In this document: positions 1-5,103 of the stretch, piece after piece | Layout: the number at the start of each line of letters is the position of its first letter | Position numbering within the stretch: the first letter of the stretch is position 1 | DNA from: Oscillospiraceae bacterium | GTDB taxonomy: Bacteria; Bacillota; Clostridia; Oscillospirales; Acutalibacteraceae | DNA: 5,180 nt | Assembly: GCA_019417045.1 (NCBI GenBank) | Contig: DXWE01000017.1 | Coordinates: 1 to 5,180, forward strand | Direction: 5' to 3' | Translations under genes and position numbers: made by a program | The notes under the pieces: generated by a model | What the model was told of the DNA's origin: nothing | The model's input: only the letters and a program-made list of their open reading frames with translations | Database searches by the model: none

Positions 1-46
1 CCGCCTGTCTGGTACCGTGCAGCGCACGTTTCACAGAATCTTTCAT
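1..46 (-). CDS. kdpC: KdpC, K+-transporting ATPase subunit C (N-terminal 15 codons only)
   Basis: Only the first 15 codons and one base are present before the window edge; they read MKDSVKRALHGTRQA. The ATG at 46-44 sits 8 nt after a perfect AGGAGG (60-55), and the gene starts 13 nt after the kdpB stop. KdpC is the single-pass accessory subunit of the KdpFABC complex and normally follows kdpB directly. The assignment rests mainly on this position. The visible residues form a short basic N-terminus, as expected just before the KdpC membrane helix, but contain no diagnostic motif. The membrane helix and the extracytoplasmic domain lie outside the window. Confidence 0.85.
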   Translation of the reverse strand, partial: MKDSVKRALHGTRQA

Positions 47-54
47 ACTATCGT

Positions 55-62
55 CCTCCTTA
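55..62 (-). promoter_or_regulatory. kdpC ribosome binding site fused to the kdpB stop codon
   Basis: On the minus strand the kdpB stop TAA (62-60) shares a base with the AGGAGG Shine-Dalgarno of kdpC (60-55), giving TAAGGAGGA, with the kdpC ATG 8 nt further on. A ribosome ending KdpB therefore sits on the kdpC initiation site, which suggests translational coupling that would help match KdpB and KdpC amounts. Confidence 0.85.
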
Positions 63-2114
63 GAGTCCTATCATGGTGAGCAGCGGATGGATAATCAGAT
101 CGATGATCTTGATGCCGATGAACGGGGTGATGATCCCGCCCACGCCATAGATCAGCATATTGCGAAGCAGCAGCTTCCCGGAAGACATCGGGCGGTATTT
201 GACGCCCTTCATCGCGAGCGGGATCAGGCACGGGATGATGATCGCGTTGAAAATCAGAGCGGACAGGATCGCGCTGTAGGGCGAGGCCAGGTTCATGATA
301 TTCAGCACGCTCAGCTCGGGGATCGCGAGCCGGAACATCGCCGGGATGATCGCAAAGTATTTGGCGATGTCGTTGGCAATCGAGAAGGTGGTCAGGCTGC
401 CGCGCGTGATGAGCAGCTGCTTGCCGATTTCGACCACTTCCAGGATCTTGGTCGGGTCGGAATCCAGGTCCACCATGTTGGCAGCCTCTTTCGCGGCCGT
501 GGTGCCGCTGTTCATCGCGAGCCCCACGTTCGCCTGCGCCAGAGCGGGGGCGTCGTTGGTGCCGTCACCGGTCATGGCGACGATCTTGCCTTCTGCCTGT
601 TCCTTTTTGATCACGTCGATCTTGTCCTCGGGCTTGCATTCCGCGATGAACCCGTCCACCCCCGCCTCCTTGGCGATGGTGGCGGCGGTCAGCGGGTTGT
701 CGCCGGTGCACATGATGGTCTTAATCCCGATCGCGCGCAGCCGTTCAAACCGCTCGACCATGCCGGGCTTCACCGTATCCTTCAGGTAAATGACGCCGAG
801 GATCCGGTTGTTCTCGCACACCGAAAGCGGCGTACCGCCAAGGCTCGAGATCTTGTTGACCTGCTCGTGCAGATCCGCCGGGATGCTGCCGCCGTGTTCC
901 CGGACATACTGCTCGATCGCATCCGCAGCGCCCTTGCGGATCTTGGTCCCGTCCGGGAGATCCACGCCGCTCATACGGGTCTGCGCCGTGAACTCCAGGA
1001 AAGTGGAACCGGCGATCTCCTCGCTCGTGTCCCCCATGCGGCGGGCGAGTTCCAGCGTGGACTTGCCCTCCGGGGTGCCGTCGCGCAGGCTGGTGAGGGC
1101 CGCGCAGCGCACCAGATCGCTGCGGTTCGCGCCGCCCACCGGGAAGAAATCGGCCGCCAGCCGATTGCCATAAGTAATGGTACCGGTCTTGTCGAGGATC
1201 ATCGTGTCGACGTCGCCGCACGCCTCCACCGCCTTGCCGGACATCGCGATGACGTTGAACCGCGTCACGCGGTCCATGCCGGCGATGCCGATGGCGGAGA
1301 GCAGGCCGCCGATTGTGGTCGGGATCAGGCAGACGGCCAGCGCGATCAGCGTGGAGGTCTGCAGCTGGACGCCTGAATAAATGCCGATCGGGTACAGGGT
1401 GACGATGACGATCATAAAGATAATGGTCAGCGAGACCAGCAGGGTGTTCAGCGCGATCTCGTTCGGCGTCTTTTTGCGGGACGCACCTTCGACCAGCGCG
1501 ATCATGCGATCGAGGAAGCTGTTGCCCGGCTCCGAGGTGATGCGGATCTTCAGCCAGTCGGAGACGACGGTCGTGCCGCCGGTGACCGAGCAGAAATCAC
1601 CGCCCGACTCCCGGACAACCGGCGCAGATTCGCCGGTAATGGCGGACTCGTCCACCGAGGCGATCCCCTCGATGACCTCACCGTCGCCGGGGATAATCTC
1701 CCCGGCCGACACCATGACGACATCACCCTTTTTCAGCTCGCTCGACAGCACCGTCTCCTCGGTGCCGTCCTCCCGGAGCAGGTGGGCCTGCGTGTCCTTC
1801 TGGGTCTTTTTCAGGCTCGCCGCCTGCGCCTTGCCGCGGCCCTCGGCCACGGATTCGGCGAAGTTCGCGAACAGCACGGTGATAAAGAGGATCACGCACA
1901 CGATGATGTTATAGGTGCGCAGGTTGCCGGTCGCAGCATCCCCGAACAGACCCGGGAAAATCGAGAGGATCAGGGTGATGATACAGCCGACCTCCACCAC
2001 GAACATCACGGGGTTTTTCATCATATAGCGGGGGTTCAGCTTGATAAACGAACCGGCCACCGCCTGGCGGAGGATCTGCGGCGTAATAAATTTCTGATTG
2101 CGTTTCTTACTCAT
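60..2114 (-). CDS. kdpB: KdpB, P-type ATPase catalytic subunit of the Kdp K+ pump
   Basis: This 684-residue protein (E. coli KdpB is about 682) is the ATP-hydrolysing subunit of KdpFABC in the cytoplasmic membrane. P-type ATPase motifs occur in order: actuator-domain TGES at residues 160-163; the TM4 proline motif CLIPTTIGG at 262-270; the phosphorylation motif DKTGT at 308-312 with D308 as phospho-acceptor (codon 1193-1191); TGDNP at 470-474; and the hinge motif TGDGTNDAP at 515-523. TM5 carries D582 and K585 in NDIAKYF, equivalent to the charged pair important for coupling in E. coli. Hydrophobic segments lie near 34-58, 66-86, 219-245, 254-279, 576-600, 610-635 and 650-682, matching the seven-helix KdpB layout. 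The ATG at 2114-2112 follows AGGAGG with a 10-nt spacer. The gene is 15 nt after kdpA and 13 nt before kdpC. It is full length with no missing catalytic residue. Confidence 0.98.
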   Translation of the reverse strand: MSKKRNQKFITPQILRQAVAGSFIKLNPRYMMKNPVMFVVEVGCIITLILSIFPGLFGDAATGNLRTYNIIVCVILFITVLFANFAESVAEGRGKAQAASLKKTQKDTQAHLLREDGTEETVLSSELKKGDVVMVSAGEIIPGDGEVIEGIASVDESAITGESAPVVRESGGDFCSVTGGTTVVSDWLKIRITSEPGNSFLDRMIALVEGASRKKTPNEIALNTLLVSLTIIFMIVIVTLYPIGIYSGVQLQTSTLIALAVCLIPTTIGGLLSAIGIAGMDRVTRFNVIAMSGKAVEACGDVDTMILDKTGTITYGNRLAADFFPVGGANRSDLVRCAALTSLRDGTPEGKSTLELARRMGDTSEEIAGSTFLEFTAQTRMSGVDLPDGTKIRKGAADAIEQYVREHGGSIPADLHEQVNKISSLGGTPLSVCENNRILGVIYLKDTVKPGMVERFERLRAIGIKTIMCTGDNPLTAATIAKEAGVDGFIAECKPEDKIDVIKKEQAEGKIVAMTGDGTNDAPALAQANVGLAMNSGTTAAKEAANMVDLDSDPTKILEVVEIGKQLLITRGSLTTFSIANDIAKYFAIIPAMFRLAIPELSVLNIMNLASPYSAILSALIFNAIIIPCLIPLAMKGVKYRPMSSGKLLLRNMLIYGVGGIITPFIGIKIIDLIIHPLLTMIGL

Positions 2115-2124
2115 TTCTGTGGTT

Positions 2125-2132
2125 CCTCCTTA
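2125..2132 (-). promoter_or_regulatory. kdpB ribosome binding site fused to the kdpA stop codon
   Basis: The kdpA stop TAA (2132-2130) runs into AGGAGG (2130-2125), 10 nt ahead of the kdpB ATG. The resulting TAAGGAGGA is identical to the string at the kdpB/kdpC junction. This suggests termination-reinitiation coupling between the channel and ATPase subunits. Confidence 0.85.
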
Positions 2133-3917
2133 CGCCCAGAGGGTGAGATGTTCGGCGATCGGCCCGAGCGCCAGAACCGGGAAGAAGGTCAGCGCCGCGA
2201 AGATATACACGACAAACACGAGGATGACCGCAAACGACAGGGTATCCGTGTGCAGTGTACCGACGGAATCGTTGACGAAATTCTTCTTCATCAGGGATCC
2301 GGCGATCGCCAGCTGGATCACAATGGACAGATACCGTCCAAAGAACATGGCCAGCCCGGTCGTGATGTTCCAGAACATCGTGTTATCCGCGAGTCCCTCA
2401 AAACCGGAGCCGTTGTTGGCCGCCGAAGAAGAGTACTCGTACAGTACCTGCGACAGCCCGTGGAACCCGGGATTGGTGATCCCCTCGAGCCCGGCCTGCG
2501 TTCCCACCGCCAGGGCGGAGAAAGCGAGGATCAGGAACGGATGGATGATGATGCACAGGGCAGTGAGCTTCATCTCGCGCCCCTCGATCTTTTTGCCCAG
2601 ATACTCGGGAGTCCGTCCGATCATCAGCCCGCAGATAAACACGGCGAGGATCGCGTACATGATCATGTTCATCAGCCCGACGCCCTTGCCGCCGAACACC
2701 ACGTTGAGCATCATGTGCAGCAGCGGGATCATGCCGCCCAGCGGCGTCAGGGTATCGTGCATGTTGTTGACCGTACCGGTGGTAAACGAGGTGGTCGTGG
2801 TGGTGAACATCGCGGACTGCGCGATGCCGAACCGCACCTCCTTGCCCTCCATGCTGCCCATGGACTGGCTGAGTCCCACGTCTGCGAGCGCCGGGTTGCC
2901 CTGGCTCTCCGACCAGAAGCAGACGCCCAGGCCGATAATAAAGATAATTCCCATTGCGGCAAAGATCGTCCGTCCCTCGCGCCCATACATCATGACGGTC
3001 AGGCTGCGGCGGATGCGGCCTCTGTTGGCCAGCGCCGGCTCCTCCAGGCTGATGCCCGCTTCCGCGTTGGCCTTTGCCGCGGCGCGTTTGCGGTCTCTCA
3101 CCATCTTGCCGAAGGTGATGACGCAGGCGCCCGGCAGCAGCATCATGGAGTACAGCTCAATCAGATTGGAGAGGATGGTCGGGTTCTCGAGCGGCGTGGA
3201 CGAGTTGGCGCCGAGGAAGCCGCCGCCGTTGGTCCCGAGGTGCTTGATGATCTCGAGCGCGGCAATCGGGCCCATCGCAATGACCTGCTTGGCTCCCTCC
3301 AGGGTGTCCACCACCACATTGCCGGTCAGGTTCTGCGGCACACCCTGCCACACGAGCAGCAGCCCGCCGATGATGGAGAAGGGCAGCAGCACGCGGGTGG
3401 TGATGCGCACCAGGTCCGCGAAGAAGTTGCCCACATTGTCCTTGTTCTTGCCGGCGAGCCCGCGGATAAACGCCACGCACGCGGCATAGCCGCTCGCGGC
3501 GGAGACAAACATCATGAAGGTGATGACCAGCATCTGGGACAGATAGGACAGCCCCGATTCACCCGAATAGTGCTGCAAATTGGTGTTGGTCATAAAACTG
3601 ATGATGGTGTTGAACGACAGGGACGGCTCCATCCCCTCAATCCCGTTGGGATTGAACAGCGCGATGCTCTGGATCCGGAGCACGATATATCCAAGCAGAA
3701 TCATGACGGCGTTCGTCCCGAGCAGGGCGGCTGCATATTTTTTCCAGCTCATGCCCTTTTCGGGATGGATGCCGCTGATCTTGTAAATGACACCGTCCAC
3801 ACGGTTGAACACCGGGTCGGCAAAGGTATGTTTTCCGGCGGCGATATGGTACACATAAATACCCACCGGAATGACCAGTATCAGGTAGAGGATACTGGTC
3901 ACTATCAGCTGCAGCAT
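2130..3917 (-). CDS. kdpA: KdpA, K+-selective channel-like subunit of the Kdp pump
   Basis: This 595-residue, very hydrophobic protein is the K+-binding and translocating subunit, built from four pseudo-repeats each with a pore loop. Loop 1 is TNTNLQHYSGE from residue 110; loop 2 is GTNGGGF from 228, followed by ANSSTPLENP; loop 3 is TTGTVNNMHD at 379-388, followed by TPLGGM; loop 4 is SSAANNGSGF around 497-506. The hallmark GLMIGRTPEYLGKKIEGREM stretch lies at about 430-449. The protein is about 38 residues longer than E. coli KdpA (557), and most of the excess is a charged cytoplasmic loop at about 275-315 between pore loops 2 and 3. The loop 3 filter reads TTG where E. coli has SCG (recalled). 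The ATG at 3917-3915 has AGGAGG 8 nt upstream (3931-3926) and lies 20 nt after kdpF. The gene is intact. Confidence 0.98.
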   Translation of the reverse strand: MLQLIVTSILYLILVIPVGIYVYHIAAGKHTFADPVFNRVDGVIYKISGIHPEKGMSWKKYAAALLGTNAVMILLGYIVLRIQSIALFNPNGIEGMEPSLSFNTIISFMTNTNLQHYSGESGLSYLSQMLVITFMMFVSAASGYAACVAFIRGLAGKNKDNVGNFFADLVRITTRVLLPFSIIGGLLLVWQGVPQNLTGNVVVDTLEGAKQVIAMGPIAALEIIKHLGTNGGGFLGANSSTPLENPTILSNLIELYSMMLLPGACVITFGKMVRDRKRAAAKANAEAGISLEEPALANRGRIRRSLTVMMYGREGRTIFAAMGIIFIIGLGVCFWSESQGNPALADVGLSQSMGSMEGKEVRFGIAQSAMFTTTTTSFTTGTVNNMHDTLTPLGGMIPLLHMMLNVVFGGKGVGLMNMIMYAILAVFICGLMIGRTPEYLGKKIEGREMKLTALCIIIHPFLILAFSALAVGTQAGLEGITNPGFHGLSQVLYEYSSSAANNGSGFEGLADNTMFWNITTGLAMFFGRYLSIVIQLAIAGSLMKKNFVNDSVGTLHTDTLSFAVILVFVVYIFAALTFFPVLALGPIAEHLTLWA

Positions 3918-3925
3918 AGCGATTT

Positions 3926-3931
3926 CCTCCT
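3926..3931 (-). promoter_or_regulatory. kdpA ribosome binding site
   Basis: A perfect AGGAGG lies 8 nt before the kdpA ATG and fixes that start. Unlike the other junctions of this operon, the preceding stop (kdpF TGA, 3940-3938) is separate from the site, with 6 nt between them. Confidence 0.85.
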
Positions 3932-3937
3932 GTAGGT

Positions 3938-4015
3938 TCAGAATTTCTCCGGGTGTACCAGCGCATAGACCAGATACACACCCATAAGCAGGACAACAGC
4001 ACCAAGAATACTCAT
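3938..4015 (-). CDS. kdpF: KdpF, 25-residue membrane peptide of the Kdp complex
   Basis: This 25-codon ORF begins MSILGAVVLLMGVYLVYALV and ends HPEKF followed by TGA. It is one hydrophobic helix (residues 3-20) with the LVYAL core and acidic/aromatic tail seen in KdpF (E. coli KdpF, recalled, ends LVYALINAEAF). KdpF is a small subunit that lies in the membrane against KdpA and KdpB and stabilises the complex. The ATG at 4015-4013 follows AGGGGG (4028-4023) with a 7-nt spacer. It lies immediately before kdpA, the standard KdpF position. Size, sequence pattern and position agree. Confidence 0.93.
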   Translation of the reverse strand: MSILGAVVLLMGVYLVYALVHPEKF

Positions 4016-4022
4016 ATGAATT

Positions 4023-4031
4023 CCCCCTTTA
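4023..4031 (-). promoter_or_regulatory. kdpF ribosome binding site abutting the upstream ORF stop
   Basis: The stop TAA of the small upstream ORF (4031-4029) runs directly into AGGGGG (4028-4023), giving TAAAGGGGG, 7 nt before the kdpF ATG. AGGGGG can pair with the 16S anti-Shine-Dalgarno with one G-U wobble. The same AAAGGGGG variant precedes the upstream ORF itself (4143-4136), whereas kdpA, kdpB and kdpC all use AGGAGG. Confidence 0.75.
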
Positions 4032-4127
4032 ATCGTGCGTATCCAACTGCTTCCGGCACCAGTGTAACAGAAGGCCAACCAGCCCAAAACTGACCGCCAA
4101 AATGGCCAGCATCAGCACGTCGAGCAT
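4029..4127 (-). CDS. unnamed 32-residue single-pass membrane peptide, first ORF of the kdp operon
   Basis: This 32-codon ORF begins MLDVLMLAILAVSFGLVGLL and ends HWCRKQLDTHD followed by TAA. Residues 4-21 form one hydrophobic helix. The basic CRKQ after it suggests, by the positive-inside rule, that the C-terminus is cytoplasmic. The ATG (4127-4125) has AGGGGG 8 nt upstream, and its stop abuts the kdpF Shine-Dalgarno, so it looks translated and coupled to kdpF. It is the first cistron after the predicted promoter. It is not KdpF, which follows it and carries the YAL...EKF signature. From memory, similarly short ORFs with a hydrophobic helix and a Cys-basic-Leu end occur before kdpF or kdpA in several phyla, usually annotated hypothetical; I could not check this. 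It might be an extra complex subunit or regulator, or a leader ORF that only helps kdpF translation. No function is assigned. Confidence 0.72.
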   Translation of the reverse strand: MLDVLMLAILAVSFGLVGLLLHWCRKQLDTHD

Positions 4128-4161
4128 TAGAAATACCCCCTTTTCTCGTTATCACCCCGCT

Positions 4162-4190
4162 ATTATAGCAATCTTGCTGTGAATACGCCC
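4162..4190 (-). promoter_or_regulatory. predicted promoter of the kdp structural operon (extended -10, poor -35)
   Basis: The minus strand has a perfect TATAAT (4167-4162) preceded by TG one base upstream (TGCTATAAT, 4170-4162), an extended -10. With a 17-bp spacer the -35 position (4190-4185) reads GGGCGT, far from TTGACA. A good -10 without a -35 is typical of promoters that need an activator, here presumably KdpE-phosphate. Transcription would start near 4155, leaving a leader of about 28 nt before the small ORF, too short for a riboswitch. Confidence 0.7.
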
Positions 4191-4208
4191 TTAGCGTTTT
4201 CCCTCTGC

Positions 4209-4225
4209 CGTTAAAGTTCTGTTAA
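4209..4225 (-). promoter_or_regulatory. predicted KdpE operator (tandem half-sites, 11-bp period)
   Basis: The minus strand reads TTAACA-GAACT-TTAACG: two near-identical hexamers with an 11-bp repeat period. Tandem half-sites about one helical turn apart are how PhoB/OmpR-family regulators bind, and the E. coli KdpE target (recalled as TTTATA-N5-TTTACA) has the same form. The site would lie at about -54 to -70 from the predicted start near 4155, upstream of the degenerate -35 and suited to activation. Assignment to KdpE is an inference from proximity and family; a PhoP-type regulator could recognise a similar sequence. Confidence 0.6.
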
Positions 4226-4238
4226 GGCAAACCGCCAT

Positions 4239-4272
4239 AAAAAAGCACCGGGGGCCAGAGGCTCCCGGTGCT
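4239..4272 (-). terminator. Rho-independent terminator of the kdpDE transcript
   Basis: On the minus strand, AGCACCGGGAGCC (4272-4260) pairs with GGCCCCCGGTGCT (4256-4244) around a 3-nt TCT loop. The 13-bp stem has at most one non-Watson-Crick pair (4253/4263). The strand then reads T through 4239, six Ts counting the stem's last base. The plus strand has no T-run after the hairpin, so it acts in one direction. It lies about 130 nt after the kdpE stop and 14 nt before the predicted operator, separating kdpDE from the structural operon. Confidence 0.9.
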
Positions 4273-4332
4273 GCTGAAATCGCCGTATTCTGCTTTCTCT
4301 CCGTCCCGCTTTCCCGCGCAGGGCCGGCTTTT

Positions 4333-4417
4333 CCCCGCCTGTTGGCGGATCTGCACTCCGACGCCGCCATCGATCCCCTGCCCCGTCGGAACCGCCATCC
4401 CCGCTCACTGGCGGATC
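4333..4417. repeat. imperfect direct repeat pair at the kdpE 3' end
   Basis: Plus-strand 4399-4417 and 4333-4351 share ccccgc, four differing bases, then tggcggatc: 15 of 19 positions match, and all four differences are transitions. The first copy spans the kdpE stop; the second lies 66 bp downstream in the same reading phase, where the stop codon TGA is replaced by CAG. The pair may be a decayed partial duplication of the kdpE end. Chance similarity in GC-rich sequence is possible. Confidence 0.45.
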
Positions 4418-5103
4418 ATGCGGTATCCCACCCCGATATGGGTCTGGATATACTGCGGCGAGGAAGGGCTCTTTTCAATCTTTTTGCGCAGTGTTGCCAT
4501 GAACACGCGCAGCGAGGGGATATCCGAGGCCTGTGTGCTGCCCCAGACCTCCTTGAGGATGTGGTTGTGGGTCAGCACCTTGCCGGTGTTCTGCGCCAGC
4601 AGGCACAGCAGCTTATATTCGATCGGGGTCAGGTGGATCTCCGCCCCCTGCACGTACACACAGCCGGCGGCATAGTCGATCTTCAGCTCGCCGTTGACGT
4701 ATACACTGCTCTCCTCGCCGGGCTTGGCGCCCTCCGCATGGCTGCGGCGGAGAGCGGCGCGCATGCGCGCCAGAAATTCCTCGATGCTGAACGGCTTGGT
4801 GAGATAGTCGTCCGCACCGGCGTCCAGCGCGTCCACCTTATCCTGGTCTTCGGTGCGGGCGCTGACGACGATGATCGGCATGGTGCTGAAGGTGCGGACC
4901 TTTTTGATGATCTCCACCCCATCCATATCCGGCAGCCCGAGGTCCAGGATCACCACGTCGGGAGTATAGGAGACCACCTCCATCAGCGCGCCGGACCCGG
5001 TGCGGGCGGTGTGGTACTGGTACTCCTGCGTCTCGAGGGTGGTGCGGATCAGGTTGCTGATAGCCGGGTCGTCCTCCACCACCAGAATTTTCGATTTATA
5101 CAT
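4405..5103 (-). CDS. kdpE: KdpE, OmpR/PhoB-family response regulator for kdp
   Basis: This 232-residue protein (E. coli KdpE 225) is the cytoplasmic DNA-binding partner of the KdpD kinase and activates kdp transcription when phosphorylated. The receiver domain (about 3-120) has the acidic pocket E10/D11/D12, phospho-acceptor D54 in ILDLGLPDMDG, switch residue S81 in VVSAR, and K103 in the DDYLTKPF motif. The winged-helix domain (about 135-232) has HLTPIEYKLLCLL, GKVLTHNHILKEVWG, the recognition-helix region LRVFMATLRKKIE and the C-terminal wing HIGVGYRM. ILDLGLPD, SARxExxDKxxALDAGADDYL and HLTPIE closely follow E. coli KdpE, favouring KdpE over PhoP or other relatives. The ATG at 5103-5101 overlaps the kdpD stop by 8 nt, and its Shine-Dalgarno (AGGTGGAG, within kdpD) is weaker than those of the structural genes. 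The stop is TGA at 4407-4405. Confidence 0.95.
   Translation of the reverse strand: MYKSKILVVEDDPAISNLIRTTLETQEYQYHTARTGSGALMEVVSYTPDVVILDLGLPDMDGVEIIKKVRTFSTMPIIVVSARTEDQDKVDALDAGADDYLTKPFSIEEFLARMRAALRRSHAEGAKPGEESSVYVNGELKIDYAAGCVYVQGAEIHLTPIEYKLLCLLAQNTGKVLTHNHILKEVWGSTQASDIPSLRVFMATLRKKIEKSPSSPQYIQTHIGVGYRMIRQ

Noticed and set aside
87..1376. 429-codon open frame on the plus strand opposite kdpB
   Set aside because: Same shadow effect: low-complexity charged translation, antisense to conserved KdpB motifs, and no Shine-Dalgarno of note.
1782..3935. 717-codon open frame on the plus strand opposite kdpA and part of kdpB
   Set aside because: It is antisense to two certain genes. The translation is dominated by His, Arg, Gln, Asp and Gly, as expected from reading GC-rich, hydrophobic-coding DNA backwards, and shows no domain pattern.
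4128..4160. A c-di-AMP (ydaO-type) riboswitch in the kdp leader, as found before K+ genes in some Firmicutes
   Set aside because: The predicted leader is only about 28 nt, far too short, and the region upstream of the promoter shows no matching fold.
4335..4348. CCGCC-TGTT-GGCGG hairpin downstream of kdpE as a second terminator
   Set aside because: The stem is only 5 bp and neither strand has a T-run after it; it also coincides with the kdpE-end echo.
4211..4408. 65-codon GTG-start frame on the minus strand just after kdpE
   Set aside because: It runs straight through the terminator hairpin and the predicted operator, and its Arg/Gly-rich translation has no features. A second frame there (ATG inside the kdpE tail) fails for the same reason.
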